The notes beneath the pieces are model-generated. The model had not been told where the DNA came from. It searched no databases and saw only the letters and a program-made list of their open reading frames with translations. Below are positions 11,801-23,276 of a DNA stretch of 64,000 bases, piece by piece (positions within the stretch are counted from its first letter, which is position 1; each line of letters begins with the position of its first letter). The stretch covers positions 310,001 through 374,000 of the forward strand of contig OZ218963.1 of the NCBI GenBank assembly GCA_965112735.1, written 5' to 3'. The DNA comes from Phaeosaccion multiseriatum. Taxonomy: Eukaryota > Ochrophyta, other classes. A program made the translations under genes and the position numbers.

Positions 11801-12265
11801 CCAATGCTCTCAAGGATGGATTCATCAGATAGCCCCTTCACGTTAAGCCTGCCATGACAAGACGAAGAACAAGCAAGGATGAGACCATGAAATTCGGAAG
11901 GGTCTGCTCCAAAGGTCGTTCCCAAGCTTCACATGTTGCTGTGGCTCACCTTGGTGTCTCTCCCCTCAGCTCGGCCAAGAAAGCCTTCAGTCCTTCCTTG
12001 CTGGTACCAGGTGTGCCACTCACACCTTTGAATAACTTCTGGACATCGTTGTAGGTAAGTTCCTTCACGTCGTGGTGAACATCCTTCAGGAATGAGAGAT
12101 AACCTTATCCTTCTTCCTTTTTTCTCTCTTCTCTGGGTCCCTCACGTGGCAAACCAAGGCTCTTTTGAACTCCAAGAAGGAAAGCACTCCCGCAGCCATC
12201 ATCTTGTCCGGCCATTGCAATGGGGGCGACGCTGCAGCCGGAACAGCAGCGGCAGCAGAGGCCAT
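8857..12265 (-). pseudogene. Decayed pogo-like (Tc1/mariner superfamily) DDE transposase gene
   Basis: Read on the minus strand from an ATG at 12265: exons 12146-12265 and 11950-12083, then a region with the order of a pogo/jerky transposase. A psq-type helix-turn-helix (VKAARQYGITKTALENR, ~11560-11510) is followed by a CENP-B-like helix-turn-helix (TEEALVSFVVDMADSSFGV ... FLKRHP-like near 11290). The DDE core follows: first Asp in QFWNSDETGMN (~10690), second in LLLMDGYGWHTM (~10400), third in EFQPLDVKVF (~10270). The tail is SGFKATGFYPP (~10130) and an acidic C-terminus. The pieces are in different frames: breaks lie near 11780, 11600, 11560, 11300, 10220, 9580 and 9270. A TAG interrupts the DDE domain near 10511. 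At least one real intron (about 10757-11178, CT-rich) seems to remain. I infer an inactive relic. No terminal inverted repeats were identified. Confidence 0.75.
10757..11178 (-). repeat. Probable intron of the transposase relic, CT-rich
   Basis: The donor GTGAGTCC follows EYLDEFLP at about 11178 and the acceptor CTTCTCAG precedes MLAKLAVASG at about 10757, with consistent phase. On the plus strand the middle (10880-11100) is almost pure pyrimidine, so the transcript strand is purine-rich here. That is the opposite of most introns in this window. Confidence 0.5.
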
Positions 12266-15200
12266 AAGCAGGTGCGCGTGTGGAGGAGAGGTTTGAAATC
12301 TGGGGAAGCTATTACTTTTAGTGCCTTACGTAAGTACGTCACGTAAGATTATTCCCCCATCCATCCCCCCCCCCCCCCTCCCTTCACCCAGGTATTACTC
12401 TTCTGCACGTTTAATTAATTTGTAATTACGCGTTCTTCTACGCTCTACTCCCCCGCTCTCCCCATTATCTATTGTACAACATAAAAAAAATATACGCTTT
12501 CTTCTACGCTCTACTCCCCCCCTCTCCCCATTTATCTATTGTACAACATCAAAAAAATATCGCTTTCTTCTACGCTCTAGTAGTAGTCTCACCCCCGCCC
12601 CCCTCCCTCCACTCCACTCCACCCCAAAGCTCACAACGAAGTCCGCCTGAGTGCCCTCTCCTCCTTTCCCCCCGACCCCTCGCTCCACTCCAAAAGGCAG
12701 GCCGTCACCCCCCCTGTACTGCATAGACTGCTGCGGCTGCAGAGACTGGCTGGCGCTGCATGGGCTGTCCCCCCTCCTCATCTCCCTGCTGCTGCTGCTG
12801 CTGCCCCTGCTGCTGCCTGCCCCCCCCAAACAGACTGGCTGGCCGTCGCCCCCGCCCACCCCCTCCCCGAGCTGCCGCCCCCCACCGTGTAGTGAGGAGC
12901 ACCTTGAGTGGGAGCAGTGTTTGCCCCTGTGCCCCCCCCCCTCTCCTCGTCCCCATCCGTGTCCTCATCCATGTCCGCGTCGTCATCCCCATCAGTCCTC
13001 CCTCCCCCCACACTCCCCTCCCCTCCTCCTCCTCCTCCTCCTCCTCCTCCTCCTCCTCCTCCTCCTCCTCCTCCTCCTCCTCCTCCTCGGCCAACAGGGC
13101 TGAGATCGACGCCCTGCTGCCTCCTCGCCCACCTCGTCCTCTCTTCCGTCTGTGCATCGATCGGGCCGAGGGGCACTCGGCGGTAGGTAATGTAGAGCTC
13201 CTCGTTGTTGCAAGTGAAGGACGCATACTTGACATTCTGGCGCTCCGGGGGGGGCTCCACTACAACTACAATATGCACCACCACCACAGGCACGTCGGGG
13301 CAGTAATAGAGCTCTTCCCAGATGTCCAGCATGGAGGGGACGGCAAGGCTCACCAGCGCCTCCCCCGCATCCCTCCTTTCTATAACCGCACGACCACCGT
13401 GGGACGCCATATGCTTGCCGATGCTAAAACGTACCACCAACTGACCCTCCACGAGGGACTCCAGTGCGTCGTCGTCCCCCTGGAACAGCAGCTTGCCCCT
13501 CGTCAGGCCGTCGAAGGGGCAGCTCAGAGTGGTGGTGTAGCACTTGACGCCGCAGGTCCCGCTCGGAACCACCCTTCCCCCACCACCTCCTCCTCCCCCT
13601 CCACCCCTCCCCTTTCTTCTGCCGACGCCGCCGCTCCTCCTCCCTTTCCCTCCTCCCCGACGTCGCCCCCTTCCTCTGCCATATCCCCTCCTGGCCCACG
13701 CTCCGCCGACCTGGTCACCTCCGAAAGCATTCGACCCATGCTGCTAAAATTGGAACTCAAATTGGAGAGCACACTCATGTTGCTCGTGCTCATATTCGCA
13801 CTCACGCCCGACCCCACTCGCGGCCCCGTGCGCTCCGACTCCACAATCGTCTCGCTCCAACTCCGACTCGGGCCCGGTTGTACCTCCGGCGCCTCGTCAA
13901 CGTCCACGTGGTCATACACGTCCAAGTTCAATGGATCTTCGAGGGAGTTGTGCCGATTAATTGGGTATTGCAGCTGCTGCCGGGGCTGCTGTAATCGACT
14001 GTCATCCGTGTGGCCGCTGTGCCTGCTGGGGGGAGACTCGTCCCCACCCACGTTTGATCCGTCGTCGTCCGAGGTATCTGAGTGCTCCGGACGCCCCCCC
14101 CCCGGGTAGTCCTCGTTCCGTCCCGGAGCAGGGGATTCACGAGGGGTTGGTGGGGCGCTCCTGTTGCTCGCACTCTTCCTGCCCCGCGGCAGCGGGATGG
14201 GCACAACCTCGATGCGGGCCGAAGGGAACTCCCCCTTGAGGAGGCGGCAGGGCCCCTGGCTCGGCTGGGGGCCGTTGAACCTGACCTTAATCTCCATGGC
14301 GCCGTCCCTCTCTGCGGCGGGCTCCAGCTCCCACTCGAGAATGGTGGTGTACTTGGTCTTGAACTTCATCAGCAGGTGCGAGGCCGTCACTGTGTGTTGC
14401 AGTGCAGCAGTGCGAGGCAGGGAGGGAAGTGGTGTGTGGGTCATTGAGTCATCGGATTGGGTAGTAGGCAACAACCTCTCTCTCTCTTCTTGTTCTCTCT
14501 ACCACGGCCGGAACGCGACGCCGCCCGGCCGGCCGCCCCTCGCCAGCCAGCCATGGCTGCCCGCCCGCCCCTCCCCAGGCTTCGTTCGACTCCACTCGCG
14601 GCTATTGTTGAAGCATGGAACAAGTGGTTTGTCGACACTCTCGCACCATCCACGCACGTCACGTCTTCTCACATCTTGGTATTGATTGTGTTGGATCAGC
14701 CTACTACTCCTTTCTCTCCCCTGCCTGCCTCCGCACCCTGCCTCCGCAGCCCTCCTACACTAGTAGGTCCCTCACGCTGCGTCACTCACCATTTTGTGCG
14801 GCTGCTGCCAAGTCATGCACGCGGAACAGCCAGCACCGGTTCTTCTTAGTCTCCTCATTCGACGCCATCCCTCCTTGCTTGTTCCCTGGTGCTGTGGCGT
14901 CAGCTTGCTTGGCTGTTCTTGGCTGTGTGTGGTGTGTTGCTTATCAGCACAATCACTGCCTCCTGCCTGCGCTGCTGCAAGCAACCCGCTGCCGCTGCCT
15001 GCGCTCCCCCCGCTCTACCAACCGGGTGTGCGAGGGCGAAAAAATGAAGGCACTGTCGCTGGAGGTTGCTTGTTCTTGGACTGTTCTTCCTGCTGGTTTC
15101 TATTGAAGCAAGTCTTCACGGATCTCTGTTTCCAGAATATAGATGCTGCCGTGCGTGCGCGTGCGCGCCGCAAAGAGGAGGTGTTTGCCGGGGCGTCCGA

Positions 15201-15990
15201 GCGTTGCTGTGTCCAGATCAACCGCTCGCAAAAAACGGGGTGAAGAATGAAGAATCCGTGACTTTTATTGACTTCATAGGAATCACCACTTTTTAATTCC
15301 TTTTTCTCCTTTTTCTCAGGAATAATTTCTCTTCGATTCTCTGGCCCCCCGATAGATAAGAAGCCCAGGCCTGTGTTGCGATGTCCCTAGCGCAGTTACC
15401 AACAGGGCTCCATATAGTGCCAACGAATATATATATTATATATATATATATATATAATGTATATATTATATATATATTGTCTTCATAATAATCTCATGTA
15501 CATCAGTGACCCCAGAACCAAGGAAGGAGGGGCGCCAAAGTGGGATCAAGTGGTTATCACCGGATCCCAATTACAGACACTTCACTGACATATCTTAACA
15601 CCCCCCTTGGATCGATGCTCCTTCTCCCCTAAACAATTCGATAATACATAATACACCGCAGGACCAATGAGGAAAAGACAACTCAAAAAAAAAAAAATAA
15701 TAATAATATAAATTAACACTCGATTTGCGCAAGAATCGCGTAAATGGCCCCCAATATATTTTTTGCATGAACTCCGCAAAATAGGCGCCGGGAGAAACGC
15801 GTGTGTAGCTCTTTGAGATGCCATCAGATGCCATCGATCAATAGTCTTTCGTCTTTCATCGCTTTTTCCCTTCCCTACTTGTCGGCATTTCTGCAAGAGC
15901 ACTCCCCCTTGCCGCCCGACCCCTAAAAAACGGGGGATTTGGGCGATTCTTACGAATCGAGTGTTAAAAATACGCTAGATTCCCCCCCCC
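12006..15990. repeat. Segmental duplication, copy 2 (pairs with 1-3985)
   Basis: A near-identical copy of the first ~4 kb at a constant offset of 12,005 bp at the left end, drifting by a few bp through indels. It carries the transposase 5' exons, paralogue C and the C-D spacer. Because it starts inside an apparently continuous transposase gene at its left edge, the duplication boundary must lie to the left of 12006 in this copy and outside the window in the other. Confidence 0.9.
12778..14868 (-). pseudogene. Paralogue C, near-identical to A but frameshifted
   Basis: Exons 14790-14868 and 12778-14389 match A in start, splice sites and phase. One C is missing in the C-run near 13595-13605 (within the Gly stretch before the GTCGVKCYTTTL module). 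The frame changes from VEGGGGGG to VEGEEEVV and stops at 13524. Downstream, the old frame is open again from about 13572 to 12778, with the second conserved module and the poly-Gly run (CCT array about 13024-13087). Apart from this the copy differs from A only slightly. It is either a very young pseudogene or a homopolymer sequencing error. The 4-bp C-terminal insertion seen in A and B is also present. Confidence 0.7.
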
Positions 15991-16018
15991 CTCCCTCCAC
16001 TCCACTCCACCCCGAAGC
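14869..16018. other. Spacer between paralogues C and D
   Basis: Equivalent of the A-B spacer, including an AT tract at 15427-15478 and an A-rich patch at 15690-15715. No gene was seen. Confidence 0.55.
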
Positions 16019-17120
16019 TCACAGCGAAGTCCGCCTGAGTGCCCTCTCCTCCTTTCCCCCCGACCCCTCCACTCCAAAAGGCGGGCCGTCACCCCCGCTG
16101 TACTGCATCGACTGCGGCTGCAGCGACTGGCGCTGCATGTGCTGTCCCCCCTCCTCCTCTCCCTGCTGCTGCTGCTGCTGCTGCTGCCCCTGCTGCTGCC
16201 TGCCCCCCCCAAACAGACTGGCCGTCGCCCCCGCCCACCCCCTCCCCGAGCTGCCGCCCCCCACCGTATAGTGAGCCCCTTGAGTGGAAGCAGTGTTTGC
16301 CCCTGTGCCCCCCCCCCTCTCCTCCCCATCCGTGCCCTCATCCATGTCCGCGTCGTCATCCCCATCAGCCCTCCCTCCCCCCATACCCTCCTCCCCTCCT
16401 CCTCCTCCTCCTCCTCCTCCTCCTCCTCCTCCTCCTCCTCCTCCTCCTCCTCCTCCTCCTCCTCCTCCTCCTCCTCCCCCTCCGCCTCCGCCTCCTCCTC
16501 CTCCTCCTCCTCCTCCCCCTCCCACAGGGCCAACAGGGCTGAGATGGACGCCCTGCTGCCTCCTCGCCCACCTCGTCCTCTCTTCCGTCTGTGCATCGAT
16601 CGGGCCGAGGGGCACTCTGCGGTAAGTAATGTAGAGCTCCTCGTTGTTGCATGTGAAGGACGCGTACTTGACATTCTGGCGCTCCGGAGGGCCCTCCACT
16701 ACAACTAAAACGTCCACCACCACCACATGCACGTTGGGGCAGTGATAGAGCTCTGGCCAGATGTCCAGTATGGAGGGGAAGGCAAAACTCACCAGGGCCT
16801 CCGCCGTACCCATACTTTGTATAAGCGCACGGCCGCCGTAGGACACCTCACGCTTGCCGATGCTAAAATATACCACCAACTGACCCTCCAGGAGAGACTT
16901 TAGTACGTCGTCGCCCCCCTGGAACAGCAGCATGCCCCTCTTCAGGCCGTCGAAGGGGCAGCTCAGAGTGGTGGTGTAGCACTTGACGCCGCAGGTCCCG
17001 CTCGGAACCACCCTTCCCCCACTACCTCCTCCCCCCTCCACCCCTCCCCTTTCTCCTGCCGCCGGGTCTCCCACAGCCCCTACAGCTGCCAACGCGGCCA
17101 CTCCCGCTGCCGTATCACCA

Positions 17121-17168
<48 letters not shown>

Positions 17169-18841
17169 GCCGCTCCTCCTCCTCCTCCTCCTCCCTCCTC
17201 ACCGACGTCGCCCTCTTCCACTGCCATCTCCCCTGCCCCAAGCACCTCCGACATGGTCACGCCACCCCCCACCTCCGAAAGCACTCGACCCATGTTGCTA
17301 AAATTGGAACTCAAGTTGGAGAGCCCACTCATGTTGCTCGTGCTCATATTCGCACTCATGCTCGACCCCACTCGCTGCCCCGTGGGCCCCGAGTCCGACA
17401 GCAGTTCACCCCACCCCGTCGACGAAATGGAGCTGTCCTTCTTGCTGGGATTCAGGCCGGCCAGTGCCTTCGCTGCCTGCCCTGGGTCAGCGTCGCTAAA
17501 GTCTGGGGGCCCCCCGTCTGCCTCCTCGCCTTGGTCCACGTCCACGTCCCCATCCAAGTCAAGTCCTACAGGCCTCGCCACGTGTTTCTGGAATGAATTG
17601 AGCCCTCTCAGGGAGAGCAGCTCCGCCGGAGGAGGGGGAGGCTCGAGAATGTCGTGCCTTGGTGCTCCCCTACTCATGTTCATGTTCATGTTGCCTTGCC
17701 TTCCCTCTGCCCCTCTTCCCCCCCCCCGCTCACGCCCGCCGCCCTGCTGCCGCTCGTCCTTGCACTCCTCGTCATCGTTGTCCTCACTGTCGTACTCGTC
17801 ACCCCTGTTGCCCCCCCTGTGGGTGGCGTATGCCACACTTCTCAGCTGCTGGTGGTACTGCTGTTGGTGGTACTGCTGCTGCTGGAGCCCTTGACTCATG
17901 CGATTATACTGCACCTGCTGGCCGTGCTGCTGCCATCCGTTGCCATCCGTGTAGGCACTGCTGCCGTGATATTCGTCCCCAGACGCATCTGATCCGTCAA
18001 CCTCCGAGGCATCTGAGTACCCCCGATGGGCCCCTCGAGGGTAGTCCTCGTTCCCTCCCAGAGCGGAGGCCCCTGAAGCGGCAGCAGCGGCCGCAGCAGA
18101 AGGGGTTGGTGATGTGGGAGGCGTCTTGCGGTGCCTTTTGCTGCTGTTACTACTGAGCTTGCTAGCACCTCTAGCAGCACCTACAGGAAGGGCGCTGCTG
18201 TTGCTCTTCCTGCCCCGCGGCAGTTCGACGGGCACAGCCTCGATGCGGGCCGAAGGGAACTCCCCCTTGAGGAGAAAGCAGGGCCCCTCGCTCGGCTGGG
18301 GGCCCTTGAACTTAACCTTAATCTCCATTGCGCCGTCAATCTCTGCGGCGGGCTCCAGCTCGCACTCGAGAATGGTGGTGTACTTGGTCTTGAACTTCAT
18401 CAGCAGGTCCGAGGCCGTCACTGTGTGTTGCAGTGCAGCAGCGCGAGGCAGGGAGGGAAGGGGTGTGTGGGTCATCGAGTCATCGGATTGGGTAGGCAAC
18501 CTCTCTCTCGTCTCTCTACCCCGGAACGTGACGCCTACCGCCCCTCGCCATGCCCCCCCCCCCCCCCCAGGCTTGGTTTTACTCGAGTGGTGGCCGATGT
18601 TGAAGCATGAAAGGAACAAGTGCTCTGTCGACGCTCTCCCACCATCCACGCACATCACGTCTTTATCACGTCTAGATATATTGTTCTTGATTGTTTGGAC
18701 CACCCCTCCGCTCTCCCCCTTCGCACCCTCCGCAGGCCTACCCTCTCATTACTCTCGCTCACCATTCTGTGTGGCTGCGGCCAAGTCATGCACGCGGAAC
18801 AGCCAGCACCGCTGCTTTTTGGTCCCCTTATTCGACGCCAT
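16019..18841 (-). CDS. Paralogue D of the four-copy family, longest copy with Gln-rich tail
   Basis: Exons 18763-18841 and 16019-18420 join in phase 1 to give 826 residues. Exon 1 starts MASNKGTKKQRCWLFRVHDL. The N-terminal module matches A-C. The linker is much longer: Ser-rich, then Gln/Tyr-rich (YHQQQYHQQLRSVAYATHRG), an RGG-like stretch (GGGRERGGGRGAEGR) and an Ala run containing AAVGDTAAGVAAL, one of the dispersed motifs. The second conserved module (VKCYTTTLSCPFDGL) is followed by poly-Gly (CCT arrays about 16397-16516). D lacks the 4-bp insertion of A, B and C, so its tail continues SLFGGGRQQQGQQQQ and on to a stop at 16019. D probably keeps the ancestral C-terminus. The low-complexity composition suggests a disordered scaffold or RNA-associated protein, but this is only inference. 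Confidence 0.7.
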
Positions 18842-19337
18842 CCCTGCTGCGGCGTCAGCCATGTTGTGTGTGTGTTATCAGCACAATTACTGTCTCCTGC
18901 GCTGCTGCAACCCGCTGCCGCTGCCTGTCAGTCCCCCCGCTCTACCTTTTTCCGGATGCGAATGAAACTCTTTCGTTCTGCTCTGTCGCTGCTGGCTGTC
19001 TCGCGCCTCGCACAAAGCCACTCTTTGTTGGAGCCTTAACTCGTTGTTCTCTGTGCGCTGCCTCCTTCCCCCCCCACACTATTCTATTCAAGTCTTCGCG
19101 GATCTCTGTTTCCAAATATAGACGCTGCCGTGCGCGCCGACACAAGAGGAGGCCGCTGTGTCCAAGCGTGGCCCAGATCGATCAACAGCTCCGCTGCCTC
19201 GGGTTTGTTTTTCCGTGCTCGCCGTTCCGTTGATGATCGCCTTCTCGTGAAGAATCAGTGATCGATGGCCTCGGGTTCCAGTTTGAGATGGATGGCAGCA
19301 AAAGGGCATCAAACTTCACACAAACTTGTGCAGCGAT
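18842..19337. promoter_or_regulatory. Divergent upstream region of paralogue D and ENY2
   Basis: Paralogue D (minus) and ENY2 (plus) start 496 bp apart and point away from each other, so their promoters must lie here. The D-proximal part is shared with the region upstream of B. No TATA box or other recognisable element was seen. Confidence 0.4.
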
Positions 19338-20515
19338 GGCGAGTGGCGCCCCTCCCGCCGAGTGAGTGCTTTAGCGAGTAAAGCGGGTGGTGGTGGCGGT
19401 GGTGCTGCTGCTTGTGGTGGCTGTGGTTAGGGGGATGCAGGGTGTGTGGTTGCTTTTGCGGCAGGGTGGTGAGGCATAACTGCCAAAGTCTCCTCCCTCT
19501 GTCTTTGATACCGAGACCTTGCTCTCCACCTTGTTCTCCTTCCTCCCCTTCTCATTGGCGATGTCTGCCAGTTTCCTGCCCGCCGCCAGTGTCCCTCCTA
19601 TACGGGTCTTACCGGCTCCCTCCCTCCTCCTGATTGTGACCCACCGCCCTTCCTCCCCGCCCCCCTCCTCCTCCTCCTCCTGCTGGAACAGTCCTCTGGC
19701 AGACCGACGACGGAAAGATGAGGCGGTTCGGGCGACCATTATGCAAAAGCTGGTGGAGACAGGGGAGAAGGAGCGACTCAAGGCAAGTATAGCGTGATCG
19801 GGCTTCAAGGGAGTGCTATCCTCCCGATGGGTTCCTTTATTTTGCCGATTAGCTTAGCTGTCTCTCTGCCGGTACTGTGGCTGTCGTGCCGTCCTCGCGT
19901 GAAGAAAATGCCCCCTCTCATGCTATGCTAATGGAGCGATGTGTCTTGCTGCAATTCATTGTGGCTGTCTGTCGCGGGTTGGAACGAGCAGGATTTGCTC
20001 CGAGAGCGTCTGATTCAGTGCGGTTGGAAGGATGATCTCAAGGAGCACTGCAAGGAGATCATCCACAGCAAGGGGCTCGAGAAGATTACTGTGGATGAGC
20101 TTGTGGCAGAAATCACCCCGAAAGGAAGAGGTGAGGGAGGAGAGGAGGGAGGGAGGCAGGCCGGGTGGAAAGGAGGGACGAAAGGAGGGAGGGAGGAAGG
20201 GCGGCGGTGGGTGGAGTGGAGCAGACAGCAACACAGCATGCAGGGCGCACTCACCGCTCACCGCATTGCACATATTCCTCGGGCGCCGGACTCTGCTGCT
20301 GAACACACCGGCACCCATCCACGAAACAAGGCACCCTCTCCCCTCCCTCTCCCTATCTGCGGATGGAAACGCCCTCTCTCTCTGTCTTTGTCAAACCCAC
20401 CGCCCGCCTCCGCTCTCTCTCACTCTGCTCCCCCCCCCCCCCCTCTCTCAGCCACGGTGCCTGATGACGTCAAGGCCGAGCTGCTGCAGAGGATTCGGAA
20501 CTTCCTCCAGTCGGC

Positions 20516-20519
<4 letters not shown>
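19338..20519 (+). CDS. ENY2: ENY2/Sus1 homologue, SAGA DUB module and TREX-2 subunit
   Basis: Four exons (19338-19363, 19692-19782, 19992-20130, 20452-20519) join in phases 2, 0 and 1 to give 107 residues. The conserved core reads [48 protein letters not shown] and [17 protein letters not shown], collinear with the whole ENY2/Sus1 family (about 100 residues). In that family the protein wraps as helices around Sgf11 in the SAGA deubiquitinase module and around Sac3/GANP in the TREX-2 mRNA-export complex, so a nuclear role is expected. Intron 2 begins GCAAGT after AAG, a GC-AG intron. The alternative, reading through, hits a stop within five codons. Exon 1 is only 26 nt and encodes MASGAPPA. 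Confidence 0.93.
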
Positions 20520-20552
<33 letters not shown>

Positions 20553-21488
20553 GCATACGCCACTTGCTCCCGTCTACACGATGACGCCATAGACCCGTTA
20601 CCTGAGTGTGTGTGTGTGTGTGTGTTTGTGTGTGCGAGAGGTGGCAGATGGGCACTGGCCACATGCTGTGCTGTGTGTCGCTTCGCCATTCCTTGATGAA
20701 GCACCTTCCGCCCCCCGGGGCACCTTCTCCCTCCCTCCACGCCCTTCCAATCCAATCCTATCGGCGAGATTGATGTTTTGCACCATTCGGTGCGTGAGAA
20801 GCACGGCGAAGATGGGGAGCAGCGGCCGAAGAAACAAGTGTGTGTGTGCACATAGAAAGACTTGGGGGTGCACATAGAAAGACTTGGGGGGTGCTCTGCT
20901 TGGAATGGAGTAGCCGGGTGCCGTGCTATCGCTGTCCATGTCTTGGCGTGGAGGGGGTGAGGGGGGCGTAGAACGTGCGGGTAGTGCCTCTTTGTAAATA
21001 ATACAATATATGAAAAGAGTGTGCTCCGAATCGGATCGTTTGGGTTGGTTTGACTCTGGTGGGGGAGAAGTCTCTCTTATATATTGTTTTATCATATTCA
21101 GTATTTATAGCGAGAGTCTCTCTGCAGTATAGTGTAATCTCGAAAGAGGCGGACCCGCTCCCAACCGAGGAGAGCCTGCACGGCTTGCCCAGGCTCCTCC
21201 TCCTCCTCCTCCACCACCACCTCCTATACTGAGGTAGGGTGTGCCTTTGCCAATGGGGTTTGCTTCCCCCCCGTGCCCAGCACCCGTTCTCGGCGCCAGG
21301 ACACGTTCATCCTCCGGCCTTGGTCTCTGGACTGGGCATGATCGGTTAAGGCCTGGATGATGACGAAAGGACCACTGCTGGGGGGAGAAGGACCATCCAC
21401 ATGTAACTAGGAGGCAAACCTCCCCATGGGCGAAGACGAATCTAGTCGCAAGCAGCTGGCCAACTGTAACTACTGCTACTATAACTAC
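20520..21488. other. Convergent spacer with simple repeats
   Basis: A GAT/GATGAT run (20517-20550) directly follows the ENY2 stop, and (GT)n lies at 20607-20634. A 23-bp segment (CTTGGGGGTGCACATAGAAA) is tandemly repeated at 20854-20890. The rest is unremarkable and lies between the 3' ends of ENY2 and the NDUFB10-like gene. No gene was seen. Confidence 0.55.
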
Positions 21489-22261
21489 TTACTCCTCCTC
21501 CTCCTCCTCCTCAGCCTCCTCCTCTCCTCCGAAGGTCGGCTTTGGTGGGATAAGCTCCTGGTAGTGGGGTGCGAACTTGATCATCTCGTTGTACTTGTGC
21601 GTAATGTCTCTGCAGTTCTGGTAGTGGTTCACGCCTTCCTTCATGTAGCAATCTCTTACCTGCAACAGCAGCAGAAGAAAAAAAGAAGCACAGGCTGGAT
21701 TGTGAGCAACGGTAGAGGGACACTAGACGAGCAAGGGGCCGCCAGCTTCATGGAATTGGGTTAGGTGATATGCGTCAGTGTTAAAAAGCTCGATTCATTA
21801 ACTCATCACAACGATCAGTATTGGATTTCTGAAGTTTCACATCATCCGCGGCGTCTCCTGGGGCCATCTAGTTTGTGTCAAGGTAACAGCAGGAAGAGAA
21901 GGGCAAAACAAAAATAGTTCCTGCCTTCCTTGGCTCCTTCCCTTTCTTGTTTCAGTCGGTGCCAGCCCGCCCATCCCCTCCCAAATACAAGTCTCTTCAT
22001 GCCATACTCCTCCCCACTCACCAAGTCTCTTTGGACCTTGACCATGGCCTTGGCAATCATGGTCTCCCTCGTGGCTTGTGTTATGGCCATTTGCCTCTTG
22101 TAGGCGTCCGATCGGTCGTTGATGTCATACACAGGCTCCTCATCTGGTCGGTAGTCATACCCCGCTGGTCGGTCGTAGAACGTCGTGACGGCGACCGCCA
22201 AGCTCGTGACGAACACGACGGGCTTCAGTGTATAAGGGTACTTGTTCAGGATGTTAAACAT
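21489..22261 (-). CDS. NDUFB10/PDSW-like mitochondrial complex I accessory subunit
   Basis: Two exons (22022-22261 and 21489-21659, phase 0) encode 136 residues. The N-terminus MFNILNKYPYTLKPVVFVTS is followed by AVAVTTFYDRPAGYDY, echoing the IVDRPVT region of NDUFB10. Exon 2 gives VRDCYMKEGVNHYQNCRDIT, with the spacing C-x(3)-EG-x-N-x(3)-NC that matches the second Cys pair of NDUFB10. The first Cys pair of animal NDUFB10 is not seen. The C-terminus is a Glu run encoded by a GAG array. In known complex I this subunit sits on the intermembrane-space side of the distal membrane arm. If the assignment is right, the organism keeps complex I. It is convergent with ENY2 and divergent from eIF5A. 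Confidence 0.55.
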
Positions 22262-23276
22262 GGTTCTCTGTAGCCGTCCCTGTGTCCCTCTCTCCGGGTG
22301 CTGAAGCAGCAGACGCCCCCCTCCCCGTCACAGAACAAGGCCGCCTCCGCCGCGGCTCCTGCGCTCGAAGGGTGAAGCGATTGTGCAGCCCCCCCTAAGT
22401 CCTCGTCCCCCCAGAGGAAGTGTTTGGGTACTGCCACGGGCAGGCAGGCTTCCTCTTTCCCTCTTGACTGAAAGGCTAAACCTCGGCTCTGTGCGCAGGA
22501 GGCGAGCAACGCGAGAGAGAGGGCAGTGCGGGCCTTTGACTGGGTGGTCGTTTGCAGGAAGAGCCGGGCTAAATGGGTGTGAGGGCAGGCCGGCTATACT
22601 ACTATTTGTAAGAGCCTATCTGTAGAGAGGGGAGAAGGAAATGTGGATGTACCCCCGGGGCCAGCTCACCCCCCTGGAGGAAATGTCGCCTGGAGGGGGA
22701 AAAACTCGTGCTGCAAGGGAGAGAGAGAGGAAAGAGCAAAGACAGCAGGCCGCCGGACGATAGAAAAGGCAGCAGTGTAGCAGGTGAGTCGAGGCTGGCT
22801 TTCGCGTTAGCAGGGGCCGAGTTGGGTGACAGTGACGGAGGAGGGCTGCCACCGCCTCTCCACAGCCGTCTATGGCTTGCAAAGGCCCCAGAACAGAGGA
22901 TCGGGGGAGCGGAGAGGATGCGGCGGGGCCAAGGAGGGAGGGGGGCTCGTGTAAAGGCATAAGGGCGGTGTGGGTGTGGTGAACAGCATGGGACCAGTGT
23001 GTGGCAAGAGAGAAAAAAAGGGATTTAAGAGAGGTCTGGGAGCGGGAGGGAACTATGAATGAGTGGGGGCTCGGACCGGTGATGGCAAAGCCTGCCACGG
23101 AATGTGGCTCCTGGGTCGTGCATATCGCGGGGAAGAACGCATGCAACAATTGCATGCGCCCTCCAATGCTGCCATATCATTGGATCGGGCGGCACAGGGC
23201 ACGGTATATGACAGCTTGGGGGGGGGGACTCACCGACGCCTTCTGTCTCTCTCTCTCTCTCTCTCTCTCCGCAGCC
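22262..23276. promoter_or_regulatory. Divergent region between NDUFB10-like gene and eIF5A, probable 5' leader intron
   Basis: The two genes start 1,015 bp apart in opposite directions. Just before the eIF5A ATG there is a CT run and GCAG (23243-23274), a typical 3' splice site, which suggests an intron in the 5' leader. A matching donor was not chosen. Open frames within the region are not conserved-looking. Confidence 0.45.

Noticed and set aside
16019-18703. Paralogue D starting at an upstream Met within the intron (MVQTIKNNISRRDK)
   Set aside because: The spliced exon 1 MASNKGTKKQRCWLFR is shared by all four copies with identical phase. The unspliced extension is not conserved.
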